Part shown: piece after piece, positions 41,041 through 49,740 of the stretch
How positions within the stretch are numbered: position 1 is the first letter of the stretch
Layout of the letters: each line of letters opens with the position of its first letter
NCBI RefSeq assembly: GCF_050589825.1
Contig: NZ_JBNGOZ010000020.1
Coordinates: 28,670 to 92,669 of the forward strand
Reading direction: 5' to 3'
Length of the DNA stretch: 64,000 nt
Source: Carboxylicivirga longa
Lineage (GTDB): Bacteria; Bacteroidota; Bacteroidia; Bacteroidales; Marinilabiliaceae
Made by a program: the position numbers and the translations under genes
Notes under the pieces: model-generated
The model's input: the letters and a program-made list of their open reading frames with translations, nothing else
Database searches by the model: none
Told to the model about the DNA's origin: nothing

Positions 41041-41499
41041 ATGATACTGATTTATATTTTCATTACCCTGGCTACCTTTGTTTTTATGGAAGGGGTTACC
41101 TGGTTTACCCATAAATACGTCATGCATGGTTTTTTATGGGTGCTGCACGAGGATCACCATCATCCTAAAAAAGGACAAGTGTTTCAGAAGAATGATAGCT
41201 TCTTCTTCATATTTGCCACGCCCAGTATTCTGCTGTTTTACTTTGGTATTCATCCAACCCTCAATTTGCTCTTTTTTGTGGGCTTAGGTATTTTGTTTTA
41301 TGGCATGGCCTATTTTTTGGTTCATGATGTATTTATTCATCAACGCTTCACATGGTTATCCGATGTTTCAAATGCTTATTTTCGTGGATTGCGACGTGCG
41401 CATGGAAGTCATCACACCGGAGGTAAATGCTTTGGTATGTTGTGGGTGCCCTGGCGCTATATTCGTGAAGCCAGAGAGAACAGTTTAGATTTTAACTAG
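41041..41499 (+). CDS. crtZ: Beta-carotene hydroxylase
   Basis: A 152-residue integral-membrane di-iron hydroxylase of the fatty-acid-hydroxylase superfamily. The histidine clusters are all present: HKYVMHG (about 22-28), HEDHHHP (about 36-42), HDVFIHQRF (about 98-106) and RAHGSHHTGG (about 119-128). About four hydrophobic helices are visible. It adds 3-hydroxyl groups to beta-carotene, giving zeaxanthin. It sits 6 bp after the uncharacterised gene and 4 bp before the cyclase gene. Confidence 0.95.
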   Translation: MILIYIFITLATFVFMEGVTWFTHKYVMHGFLWVLHEDHHHPKKGQVFQKNDSFFFIFATPSILLFYFGIHPTLNLLFFVGLGILFYGMAYFLVHDVFIHQRFTWLSDVSNAYFRGLRRAHGSHHTGGKCFGMLWVPWRYIREARENSLDFN

Positions 41500-41503
41500 G
41501 CTT

Positions 41504-42202
41504 ATGCAAGCATATACCTACCTATTTATTAACCTGGCGTGCATTAGCATTCCCTTCGTGGCCAGCTTTTATCCTAAACATGCTTTTGCAAAGGAATGGC
41601 CTTATTTTTTACCGGCCAACATTTTTGTGGCTTTGCTTTTTCTTGTCTGGGATTATCTGTTTACTAAAATGGGCATTTGGGGTTTCAACCCTGACTATCT
41701 TACAGGCCTGTACATTACCAATTTGCCATTGGAGGAGGTGTTGTTTTTTATCGCCATCCCTTATGCCTGTGTGTTTACCTATTTTGCACTTCTTTATTTA
41801 GTAAAGAAAAACCCGCTGAAACGCTTTCAGGCTGCCATCACCCTATCGCTTGCCTTACTGTTTTTGCTATCGGGCATCGGTTTTTTGGGGAAATGGTACA
41901 CTTCTCTCACCTTTTTGCTTACAGGGGTCTATCTGCTTGTTGCCTTTTATCGTCGTAGCGATTTATCCTACGTTTACCTGGCATACCTACTCATTATGCC
42001 CTTTTTCTTTATTAGCAATGGACTACTCACCGGCACCTTTTTACAAGACCCTGTGGTGTGGTACAACGATGCTGAGAATTTAGGCATTCGCATGGGTACT
42101 ATCCCTGTTGAAGACAGTGTGTACGGCTTCCTGCTGATAATGATGAATATTGATGTGTATGAGGGCTTGAAGAAGAAATTGAGTTTGAGAATTAATTATT
42201 AA
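41504..42202 (+). CDS. Lycopene beta-cyclase, fused CrtYc-CrtYd type
   Basis: A 232-residue membrane protein with six to seven hydrophobic helices. It carries the lycopene cyclase domain motif NLPLEEVLFFIAIPYACVF (PLEE at about residue 75) in the first half and a second copy of the fold in the second half (TIPVEDSVYGFLLIMMNI, residues about 203-220, in the equivalent position). Fused CrtYcd enzymes cyclise both ends of lycopene to beta-carotene. As the last gene it completes phytoene, lycopene, beta-carotene and zeaxanthin. No crtE is present, so GGPP comes from elsewhere. Confidence 0.93.
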   Translation: MQAYTYLFINLACISIPFVASFYPKHAFAKEWPYFLPANIFVALLFLVWDYLFTKMGIWGFNPDYLTGLYITNLPLEEVLFFIAIPYACVFTYFALLYLVKKNPLKRFQAAITLSLALLFLLSGIGFLGKWYTSLTFLLTGVYLLVAFYRRSDLSYVYLAYLLIMPFFFISNGLLTGTFLQDPVVWYNDAENLGIRMGTIPVEDSVYGFLLIMMNIDVYEGLKKKLSLRINY

Positions 42203-42352
42203 TCCAACTAGTTTTCTGATTCTATAAGTTGACTGTTGATGTATCTATTGTGCGGTTTGAGCCTTTTTCTCATTTGTGCATTTTGTTTTTTTAACTAAAT
42301 TGAAAACAAATTCACGCAACCATTGCATTGTATACATTAAATCAAACCTAAG

Positions 42353-43174
42353 ATGCCTAATTTTAATGTTTCTGTTATTGTAAGTACCTATAATCAGCCT
42401 CATTGGCTTGAGAAGGTTTTAAGAGGGTTGGCTTGTCAATCAATAAAGAAGTTTGAAATAGTTATTGCCGATGACGGCTCGGGGCCTGAAACCAAGGGTG
42501 TTATTGAGCGTTGTAGGAAAATCTTATCTCTCGACATTAAACATGTGTGGCATGATGATGATGGTTTTCGTAAGACGAAAATCTTAAATGAAGCGGTGAA
42601 GGTGTCTGGGGGAGACTACTTAATTTTTCTGGACGGAGATTGTATTCCTCGCCGTGATTTTGTAGAAACCCATTTGCGTAATTCCGCCAAGGGTTTTTTT
42701 CTTTCAGGTGGGGCATTTCGTTTGCCGATGTCTGTCAGTAAGGTAATTAGCGGAGATGATATTCAATCGGGTCGTATTTTTAAGATAAAATGGTTACTTA
42801 AAGCAGGTGTGCCTTTAAGTGTTAAGGCTTCTAAGTTGGTAGAATCTAGTTGGTTTACGCGATTTATGAATAAAGTCACCCCGGCCGGTGCAACTTGGAA
42901 CGGTGGCAATTCATCTACCTGGCGTGAGTATATTTTTGCCTTAAATGGTTTTAATGAAGATATGCACTATGGGGCTGAAGATCGCGAATTTGGTTCGCGT
43001 CTGGGTAATTATGGAATAAGGGGAAAGCAGATTCGTTATTCGGCTATATGTCTGCATTTGGATCATGGACGTAGCTATATAAATAATTCACATCTCAAAG
43101 AAAATAAGGCTATTTGGAGGAAGAGCATAAAGGATAAGGTGCTGAAGACAGAGCGTGGTATTATTAAGGTGTAA
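42353..43174 (+). CDS. Glycosyltransferase family 2, two-part type
   Basis: A 273-residue GT-A enzyme. The N-terminal nucleotide-sugar domain has VSVIVSTYNQPHWLEKVL, EIVIADDGS and FLDGDCIPRRDF, the last being the DxD-like metal site. The C-terminal part has WNGGNSSTWREYIFALNGFNEDM and YGAEDREFGSRLG, the acceptor-side pattern of galactosyl- and N-acetylglucosaminyltransferase-7-like domains. Similar proteins act in LPS core or O-antigen assembly. It starts 150 bp after the carotenoid operon and opens the AT-rich glycosyltransferase region. The donor sugar is unknown. Confidence 0.9.
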   Translation: MPNFNVSVIVSTYNQPHWLEKVLRGLACQSIKKFEIVIADDGSGPETKGVIERCRKILSLDIKHVWHDDDGFRKTKILNEAVKVSGGDYLIFLDGDCIPRRDFVETHLRNSAKGFFLSGGAFRLPMSVSKVISGDDIQSGRIFKIKWLLKAGVPLSVKASKLVESSWFTRFMNKVTPAGATWNGGNSSTWREYIFALNGFNEDMHYGAEDREFGSRLGNYGIRGKQIRYSAICLHLDHGRSYINNSHLKENKAIWRKSIKDKVLKTERGIIKV

Positions 43175-43274
43175 ATTATTTTATTCTTCTTCTTGTATTT
43201 AATGGCCACCTTAGATAAGCAGAATTTATAAGTGTCTGATGGTATACTAAGAAATCTCATTTTGATGGTTTTAT

Positions 43275-43282
43275 TATCTTTG
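43275..43282 (+). promoter_or_regulatory. Possible -7 element of the GT4 gene at 43305
   Basis: TATCTTTG matches TAnnTTTG and lies 22 bases before the ATG, implying a very short leader. Confidence 0.45.
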
Positions 43283-43304
43283 ATGCATTATTAAATGTGA
43301 TTAT

Positions 43305-44366
43305 ATGAGAGTCTGCTTTTGCAATACAAATAGGAGTTGGGGTGGTGGAGAAAAATGGCATATGGAGATGGCTATTGCTTTGGCTGATAAGCCTGATGTT
43401 CAGGTGTACTTTTTAATGTCAAGGCGTAGCGAAATTAATAAGCGACTTAAGAAGGGTAAGGTTCAAAAGTTATTTCTTGAAGTTAGCAAGTTCAGTTTTT
43501 TGAATCCGTTCAGATACCTTCAGCTGCAGGGTATATTCAAGAAGGATGATTTAGATGTAATAATCTTTAATGGCCCCAATGAGTTGAAGCTGCTAGCCCG
43601 ACCGGCAAAGAAATGTGGAGTACGTAAAATTATTTATCGCAGGGGAAGTGATAAGAATATTAAGAATTCGTTTCTAAATAGATATTTACTTGAAAAGGTT
43701 GTTACTCACATTATTGCCAATTCCGAGGCTACGAAACGATCGCTACTGTTTACCGGTATTAACATTGCTAACAAAATTCAGGTTGTTAACAATGGCATTC
43801 AACCACCTTCTTCAGCACTAAAAGCACCTAACGCTTGTAGGACTATTATTGGGGCTATTGGAAGATTAGAGAAGGAGAAAGGTTTTGATTTATTAATTCA
43901 GGCTGCTAGAGTATTGAAAGACAGGGGAGTTGATTTTGAAATAAGAATTGCAGGAGAAGGTCGAGAACAATCCAGGTTAACCAATTTAATTGAGATAAGC
44001 GGTTTGCAAAAATATGTGATACTCACTGGCTTTCAAAGTGACATCTATCAATTTCTGTCTACTTGTCATATATTTGCTCTTTCATCGCGGTACGAGGGAT
44101 TTGGTTATGTAACGGTGGAAGCAATGTTTACCGGTTTACCTGTGGTAGCTTTTATGACTAGTGCCGCTGTAGAAATTGTACAACCTGAAAAAACCGGAAT
44201 ATTGGCACAATCGTATGATATCGATGAATTTGCAGATGGGCTTCAAAAACTCATTGCTGACAATAACTATCGTATCAGATTGGGCAAGAACGGGCGAGAG
44301 CGGGCGTATCAATTTTACAGTTTTGAAAAATCTGTTGAAAGGATAACTAATATTATAAACTCATAA
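43305..44366 (+). CDS. Glycosyltransferase family 4 (GT-B)
   Basis: A 353-residue GT-B retaining glycosyltransferase. The N-terminus has the glycine-rich NRSWGGGEKWHMEMA typical of LPS-core GT4 enzymes. The C-terminal donor domain includes GAIGRLEKEKGFDLLIQAA (about 182-200), RIAGEGREQSRL and the catalytic EGFGYVTVEAM motif (about 265, E-x7-E). It is close in layout to the GT4 gene at 48534, which shares the KWGGGEKW start, suggesting both act on the same glycan or core. It converges with the GT-D-like gene downstream. Confidence 0.92.
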   Translation: MRVCFCNTNRSWGGGEKWHMEMAIALADKPDVQVYFLMSRRSEINKRLKKGKVQKLFLEVSKFSFLNPFRYLQLQGIFKKDDLDVIIFNGPNELKLLARPAKKCGVRKIIYRRGSDKNIKNSFLNRYLLEKVVTHIIANSEATKRSLLFTGINIANKIQVVNNGIQPPSSALKAPNACRTIIGAIGRLEKEKGFDLLIQAARVLKDRGVDFEIRIAGEGREQSRLTNLIEISGLQKYVILTGFQSDIYQFLSTCHIFALSSRYEGFGYVTVEAMFTGLPVVAFMTSAAVEIVQPEKTGILAQSYDIDEFADGLQKLIADNNYRIRLGKNGRERAYQFYSFEKSVERITNIINS

Positions 44367-44402
44367 TGCTGGTTCGCTGTTTTGTAAATAGTGTAGTATC
44401 TT

Positions 44403-45281
44403 CTAAATAAACTGGTTGCGAAAGAAAAATTTAACATCTTTAAGAATAAACTCTAATTGTTGTTTAAAACTTAATTTAGGACGAGTCTCCTTGGGAATAA
44501 TTTTATGTATCCTGTGCCCAAGTATTCTAATCCAAGTGCGAGTAGGATTATCTCCCAGAGCATCAATAATAGAACCAATATCAATTACGTGCGCATTAAC
44601 ATTATGATCCCACATTCGCTTAGCAATTACATTGGAAGAACTTCCAACGGAAGGTATTACTACTTCAACGTTATGCATGTCCTTTTCAACTAATGGCCAC
44701 CATTGGTCTATTTCTTCGTATGCATGTTTAAACGGTGTACGAATATAGTAATCGATTTTACCATATAATATTTCCGCTTGTTTCTTAGATACGCCACCGA
44801 TAAACATCTTCTTTTTAGGGCGAACATTTTCTTCAAGAAAACGATTAATCAACTTTGGTTTATGCAGTGCTAGTACTTGGAAGACACAAGGGTTTTCATA
44901 TATGGTTTTATGATGCAGACCTTCTGACAATAAAGTGTCTTCCATTTCTTTATCCCACGAAAATGACTTGTAAATACCTTTAGACCAATATCTGTCGTAT
45001 GGGTAATTGATTGGTGCTGCAATGAGGTATTGTGAATTGGAAATTGTAAAAGATTCCTTTAGTTCATTAGTTAGTTTAGGATTAAATCTGTAATTGCGGT
45101 GATCCTTTTTCATTATTGCTAATATTTCCCCATCTCCAAATCTTGTAAAGTATAATTTTTTATTTCTTTTAAGGGCTAATGAAATATCGTTAAATGATTG
45201 ATCAATTGACTTGGTTTCGATAGTATATTTTTTATTAGATAATTTTAGTAGATTATTAGTAAAATACTTTATTGTGTACAT
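44403..45281 (-). CDS. Putative GT-D fold glycosyltransferase (DUF1792-like)
   Basis: A 292-residue soluble protein, AT-rich in codon choice. The motif LYFTRFGDGEILAIM (about residues 43-57) matches the RFGDGE signature of the GT-D fold family. The acidic DxE takes the metal/donor-binding role there. Other supporting blocks are VVIPSVGSSSNVIAKRMWDH and VIDIGSIIDALGDNPTRTWI. In streptococci the founding member extends an O-linked glycan on adhesins. The acceptor here is unknown. It is leftward, upstream of nothing co-directional on its 3' side, and is followed by a converging GT4 gene. Confidence 0.72.
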   Translation of the reverse strand: MYTIKYFTNNLLKLSNKKYTIETKSIDQSFNDISLALKRNKKLYFTRFGDGEILAIMKKDHRNYRFNPKLTNELKESFTISNSQYLIAAPINYPYDRYWSKGIYKSFSWDKEMEDTLLSEGLHHKTIYENPCVFQVLALHKPKLINRFLEENVRPKKKMFIGGVSKKQAEILYGKIDYYIRTPFKHAYEEIDQWWPLVEKDMHNVEVVIPSVGSSSNVIAKRMWDHNVNAHVIDIGSIIDALGDNPTRTWIRILGHRIHKIIPKETRPKLSFKQQLEFILKDVKFFFRNQFI

Positions 45282-45379
45282 TGAAAGGGATATATTTTAG
45301 AAAATGATTTTAAAAAAAATTAAAGTATCTATTACAGAGATATAGACACCTTTGATAGTGTTCTATTCTATCTTATAGG

Positions 45380-46186
45380 TTACCTATTTAACTTGATTAT
45401 TCCGTGGTTCGTCCAAGATATTTTGTTTTTAATATGAGTGTCTAATATTGCCATGTGCTTATTGTCTCTAGGCAATGTCTTATGGAATAAATGGTATTGG
45501 ATGGCTAGGTGTTTTACGGATTTTATATTCATACCATGATTACGCCACCTGACTTCTAAATCAGTATCTTCACCAATAGCGGGTAAATCATAACGCTCGT
45601 CAAATCCGTTAATTTCAATTAGGTTTCTCTTTGGTAAAGAAAAATTTGAGCCAAGCACTCCTTTATCCTTCTTATTTATAAATCTTCGAATCAAATTATT
45701 TTTAAAATAAATCCCATTTTCTGCATGTTTTTCATTGCTTATAAGGGTTCTTATTAGACCCCAGCTTTCAAGATATCCTTTAACAATCATTGATGAAGTT
45801 AATTTGTGTGTTAGATCTTTTGATAAATTAACTCTTCTGCCTGCTAATATTGTATTGGATTCTCTATTTTCGTAGTGTTCTTTAACAAAGTGTTTATGTG
45901 GGATGCAATCTCCATCGTTAAATACCAAATAATGAGTCTTTGATATTGTGACTGCTTTATTGAGAATAATATTTTTTTGCCACCCCTCATCTGGATGCCA
46001 TATATGTGTAATTGGGAATGGGTATTGAGACTTAAGCTTACTAATTTCGGCAATGACTTCTTCTTTTGATCCGTCATCTGCAATTATAACTTCAAAATCT
46101 TTCAAACTTTGTCTACAATATCCTGCTAATACTAGTTTTAGCCATTCAATTTTATTATAAAATGATAAGATAACAGATACTTTCAT
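45380..46186 (-). CDS. Glycosyltransferase family 2
   Basis: A 268-residue GT-A enzyme. It begins VSVILSFYNKIEWLKLVLAG, followed by EVIIADDGSKEEV, LVFNDGDCIPHKHFV (DGD metal motif at about residue 94) and the acceptor-side pattern NGFDERYDLPAIGEDTDLEVRWRNHG (about 195-220). The layout is similar to the GT2 at 42353, so the two may be distant paralogues working on one glycan. It is low in GC. It lies 11 bp downstream of another transferase gene on the same strand. Confidence 0.9.
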   Translation of the reverse strand: MKVSVILSFYNKIEWLKLVLAGYCRQSLKDFEVIIADDGSKEEVIAEISKLKSQYPFPITHIWHPDEGWQKNIILNKAVTISKTHYLVFNDGDCIPHKHFVKEHYENRESNTILAGRRVNLSKDLTHKLTSSMIVKGYLESWGLIRTLISNEKHAENGIYFKNNLIRRFINKKDKGVLGSNFSLPKRNLIEINGFDERYDLPAIGEDTDLEVRWRNHGMNIKSVKHLAIQYHLFHKTLPRDNKHMAILDTHIKNKISWTNHGIIKLNR

Positions 46187-46197
46187 ATATACCAGAA

Positions 46198-47139
46198 TTA
46201 ACGGACTATAGTATAATTTTTAAAGTTAAAAACTCCTTTAGGAAAGAACAGACGCTCAAGACACGTGAGGAATCGGTACTTAAAGAGTTCATGTTTATGG
46301 ATGGCAGTGCGGTTTAAATGTTTGGAGTAATTTAATTCATTGCTCCAGTCAAATAAAGAGATGCGATCTTTCATTACAAAAGGATGTTTTTCATTAAATT
46401 CGGGTATGCGTTCCATGGCACCAAAATCAACTGATGAGATAAGTTCCATTTGCTCTTCTCTAAGGTTTTTGTCTTTGTAGCAACTCTGAAAATGGGATGT
46501 TTTTTTTGCCATCAGTTTGGGAGGGCGAACCCAACCGTAATGATAAACATCGGCATCCACTTGCATCACCTTAAGTTTGCGAGTGCCTTTTTTATCTAGG
46601 TATTTCTCTTTGGAAAAATCATTAATCACCCGGAAGCTTTGAGCATCGCGCCACGAATGGATATCGCGTTGATTGCGTACGATCCTAATTTCGTTTCGGT
46701 ACCAGCCGTGATTACTGGTGAAGGCGTGATTATAATCGCCCCAAAAATGGATGTATCTGAACAGTAAACCTTCTACATCCGCCTGGTTCAAATATTTGTG
46801 ACAGCCCTGCCGTATTGCATCATGATCTTTTTCATGAATTACTTCATCTGCCTGCAGATAAAACAACCAATCGCCGGTACAATGCGATTTAGCCACATCG
46901 GTTTGTTGCGCCAGTATGGAGCCATGCGGATATGTTTTAACATCCCATACTGTATTAACTACTTTTATTTTCGGACTGTTTATTTCCTCTATTAGTTGCC
47001 TGGTATTGTCCTCATCGTCACAATTACCCAATGCGATAATATATTCATCAACTAATGGCAAAATTGAGCGTATAGACTCTTGAATGGGATAATACAGTTT
47101 ACCCGCATTCTTTACCATTGTAAAACCAGATATTTTCAT
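46198..47139 (-). CDS. Glycosyltransferase family 2-like protein
   Basis: A 313-residue GT-A-like enzyme. The N-terminus GFTMVKNAGKLYYPIQESIRS is followed by DEYIIALGNCDDEDNT (about 32-47) and WLFYLQADEVIHEKDH (about 91-106). There QADE replaces the DxD triad, as in the WaaE/KdtX-type family of LPS core transferases. The C-terminal half has many aromatic residues and a basic tail ending in FNFKNYTIVR. It could transfer a sugar to LPS core heptose or Kdo, but that is inference. It begins the leftward pair with the GT2 at 45380. Confidence 0.85.
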   Translation of the reverse strand: MKISGFTMVKNAGKLYYPIQESIRSILPLVDEYIIALGNCDDEDNTRQLIEEINSPKIKVVNTVWDVKTYPHGSILAQQTDVAKSHCTGDWLFYLQADEVIHEKDHDAIRQGCHKYLNQADVEGLLFRYIHFWGDYNHAFTSNHGWYRNEIRIVRNQRDIHSWRDAQSFRVINDFSKEKYLDKKGTRKLKVMQVDADVYHYGWVRPPKLMAKKTSHFQSCYKDKNLREEQMELISSVDFGAMERIPEFNEKHPFVMKDRISLFDWSNELNYSKHLNRTAIHKHELFKYRFLTCLERLFFPKGVFNFKNYTIVR

Positions 47140-47241
47140 TTATATTATTTTTCTAATGGTCACATGAAACTTACCACTTCAGTTATTTTCTGTTTGAGAA
47201 AAACTTTGTTGTGGTTCACTTGTGTCGTATAAGTATAAAGA

Positions 47242-48366
47242 TTAGTGGGTTAGTATGTTTTTATAATAGTCGATCAGATCTTTGGTAACTTTTTCCTCTC
47301 TGAACTTAAGCGCCTGTTGTCTGCCTTTAATGGCCATGTCGCTTTGGAGCATTGAACTGCCTAATATTGATTTTATAAGCTGACCCAACTCTTCAGTGTC
47401 GCCATACTTTGCATAGCGAGCTGCTTCACCGCCTACTTCAGGGAAACAACTTCCTTTAGAGGTAATCACCGGCGTGCCTGAATTCATAGCTTCTAGTATG
47501 GGAATGCCAAATCCTTCAAAAATTGAGGGGTATGCAAATAGTGTGGCCATCTGATAGATAGCAGGTAATTCCGGAGTTTCTAAATTATGTAGAAAAATGG
47601 CCTTACTTTCGATATTATGATGCTTAATAAAGCGTTTAATATCATCGAGATATTTCGTCGGTCTTCCAATCGCAACCACTGGCATATCAATACCTTCTTG
47701 GACTAAGGCTTCAAAAATACCCAACAGGTTTTTTCTCGGTTCGATAGTGCCGACATAGAGGATATAGTTATCGGGTAGTTGATATTTACTTTTAATTTGT
47801 TTCTTGAGCGCATCTTCTGCCTTGTTGTAGTAGATGGGGTTACAGCCCTGATATATCACTTTTATCCGATCCGGATGGGTTCCGAAATAATGCACAATAT
47901 CGTCTTTCGACTGTTGGCTAATAGCAATTACACCATTGGCCATGTTTAGTGCATGTTTATATTTTAACTTGAAGATGGTTCTGTAGGTTCTGTCGAATAG
48001 ATGGGGGAAGCGAAGAAAAATCGCATCATGCATGGTAACAATCGATTTGACATTAGTTTTGGCAATGCCTACCGGAAGTTCGTGACTTAGGCCATGAAAT
48101 ATGTCAAGTCCTTGCTTTTTAATCTCTTTACTCATGCCATACGTGCGCCACATATCTGGCAGGGCTTTGTAGTAAGCAGATTGTGGTCTGATTACTTTGC
48201 AGTGCTGAAGGCCTCTAAAATAAGTCCCTTTGTCTTTTCTTGGTTTATACAATAGGTACTGATGTTCAGGGTGTAAGGTTGTTAAGGCTTCTATAAACCA
48301 GCGGCTGTAATTTCCTAAGCCGCTATTGTTAAAGAATGCGCGCTTAGCATCAAATCCAATCTTCAT
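47242..48366 (-). CDS. Glycosyltransferase family 4 (mannosyltransferase-like)
   Basis: A 374-residue GT-B enzyme. I start it at the ATG at 48366 (MKIGFDAKRAFFNNSGLGNYSRW). The N-terminal extension to 48426 lies upstream of a well-formed leftward promoter (48405-48437). Motifs are GLGNYSRWF, the LYVGTIEPRKNLLGIFEAL donor-domain start (about 197), and the catalytic EGFGIPILEAMNSGTPVIT (about 282-300). The first half matches mannosyltransferases of capsule and O-antigen clusters. It is divergent from the GT4 at 48534. Confidence 0.92.
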   Translation of the reverse strand: MKIGFDAKRAFFNNSGLGNYSRWFIEALTTLHPEHQYLLYKPRKDKGTYFRGLQHCKVIRPQSAYYKALPDMWRTYGMSKEIKKQGLDIFHGLSHELPVGIAKTNVKSIVTMHDAIFLRFPHLFDRTYRTIFKLKYKHALNMANGVIAISQQSKDDIVHYFGTHPDRIKVIYQGCNPIYYNKAEDALKKQIKSKYQLPDNYILYVGTIEPRKNLLGIFEALVQEGIDMPVVAIGRPTKYLDDIKRFIKHHNIESKAIFLHNLETPELPAIYQMATLFAYPSIFEGFGIPILEAMNSGTPVITSKGSCFPEVGGEAARYAKYGDTEELGQLIKSILGSSMLQSDMAIKGRQQALKFREEKVTKDLIDYYKNILTH

Positions 48367-48404
48367 TTTAAAACAGGTGTTATTTCCAATTCTCTGATCG
48401 CCAG

Positions 48405-48437
48405 CAAAGGTAAAACAAATATTCAAGCAGGTTCAAA
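48405..48437 (-). promoter_or_regulatory. Bacteroidetes-type promoter of the leftward GT4 gene
   Basis: On the reverse strand TTTG (48437-48434), 21 bases, then TACCTTTG (48412-48405). Transcription should begin near 48398, 32 bases before the ATG at 48366, which decides the start codon. Confidence 0.75.
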
Positions 48438-48533
48438 CTTTTTCTCGTTTACGATTAAAAGACTATCTTCGTGCGAATTATGTAAATCTAGTTATCGATT
48501 CCTGTCGGTAATTTATTAAGCAGCAATCTTTTG

Positions 48534-49634
48534 ATGAAAATACTATTTATTAATTCTATTGGTAAGCACAAGTGGGGAGGTGGCGAAAAATGGATGGTGC
48601 TTGCAGCGCAGGAATTAATGAAAAGAGGACATCATGTATTGATTGGTTGTCGTAAAAATTCTGTTCTGGAACACCGGGCCAAGTCCGGTAGCTTACCGGT
48701 TGTTAATTTCAGTGTGTACACCGATATCAGTTTGCTGGGAGGCATTCAAATAGCATCTGTCTTTAAAAAGGAGGCCATTGACATTATAGTAGCCTGCCAA
48801 AATAAGGATGTTCGCGTGGCCGGATGTATCTCAAAATTACTGAAGGGGCCTCTTGTCATCAGTCGCCAGGGTGTACAGTTGATGCGTAACACAAAAAAGT
48901 ACAAATGGACTTTTAAGCCCTTTTGCGATGGTATTATTACCAATACACAGTCCATTAAAAAGGAGTATGACAGCTATGGCTGGTGGAGCGACGACTATGT
49001 GAAAGTAATTTATAATGGCATCCCCATTGGTCAGGCAACAAATACAGCTTTTGATCTGGAGGCAATTGGTATCAAGCGTCACGCCGGAACCAAAATCATA
49101 TTATCCACCGGTCGCCTGGCAAAGCAAAAAGGCTTTGAGTATTTGATCGATGCTGCCAGCTATGTGCTTGGGCACACACCGGATACCCATTTTTTGATTG
49201 CCGGACAAGGTCGTTTGGAGCAAGCTTTAAAGCAGCAGATTGAAAGTGCCGGTTTGTCTAATCGTATTCACATGATTGGCTTTCAGAATAATGTGCCCGC
49301 CCTATTGCAGGTGGCCGATATTTTTGTTTTATCTTCTCTCTACGAGGGAATGCCCAATGCTTTAATGGAGGCTTTGGCGCACGGAACTCCGGCAGTGAGC
49401 ACACGTGTGAATGGCGTAGAAGAGTTAATGAATGATCCCGACCACGGATGTATTGTTCCTCCGGGCGACAGCAAGGCATTGGCTCAGGGTATTCTCAAGC
49501 TTCTAGAATATGAGGATCTGGATGCGATTGGACTTAATGCGCAGGAGCATATGAAGCTTAACTTTTCGGTGGATACCATGGTGAACAGCCTGGAAGAACA
49601 CTTGGAACAACTGATCGTAAAGCAAAGTAAATAA
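48534..49634 (+). CDS. Glycosyltransferase family 4
   Basis: A 366-residue GT-B enzyme starting at ATG 48534 (a TTG directly before it is unlikely to be used). The N-terminus MKILFINSIGKHKWGGGEKW is the LPS-core GT4 pattern. Later come STGRLAKQKGFEYLIDAA (about 187) and the E-x7-E site in SLYEGMPNALMEALAHGTPAV (about 268). It is the closest relative in this window of the GT4 at 43305. Divergent transcription from the GT4 at 48366 leaves about 170 bp of shared control region. Confidence 0.93.
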   Translation: MKILFINSIGKHKWGGGEKWMVLAAQELMKRGHHVLIGCRKNSVLEHRAKSGSLPVVNFSVYTDISLLGGIQIASVFKKEAIDIIVACQNKDVRVAGCISKLLKGPLVISRQGVQLMRNTKKYKWTFKPFCDGIITNTQSIKKEYDSYGWWSDDYVKVIYNGIPIGQATNTAFDLEAIGIKRHAGTKIILSTGRLAKQKGFEYLIDAASYVLGHTPDTHFLIAGQGRLEQALKQQIESAGLSNRIHMIGFQNNVPALLQVADIFVLSSLYEGMPNALMEALAHGTPAVSTRVNGVEELMNDPDHGCIVPPGDSKALAQGILKLLEYEDLDAIGLNAQEHMKLNFSVDTMVNSLEEHLEQLIVKQSK

Positions 49635-49687
49635 GAGGATTTTTACACTTCAACGCCTTTTTTACCTCACATATTCAATCATCTGCT

Positions 49688-49695
49688 TATTTTTG
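49688..49695 (+). promoter_or_regulatory. Possible -7 element of the LtaS-like gene
   Basis: TATTTTTG matches TAnnTTTG, 46 bases before the ATG at 49741. The -33 element is not seen. Confidence 0.45.
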
Positions 49696-49740
49696 CAGGT
49701 CGAAAGTATAAGTTGTTGATTCGGTAAATATATCGTTAAG

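Noticed and set aside
42203..49740. A genomic island bounded by attachment sites
   Set aside because: Low GC and mixed strands hint at transfer, but I found no integrase, tRNA boundary or flanking direct repeat.
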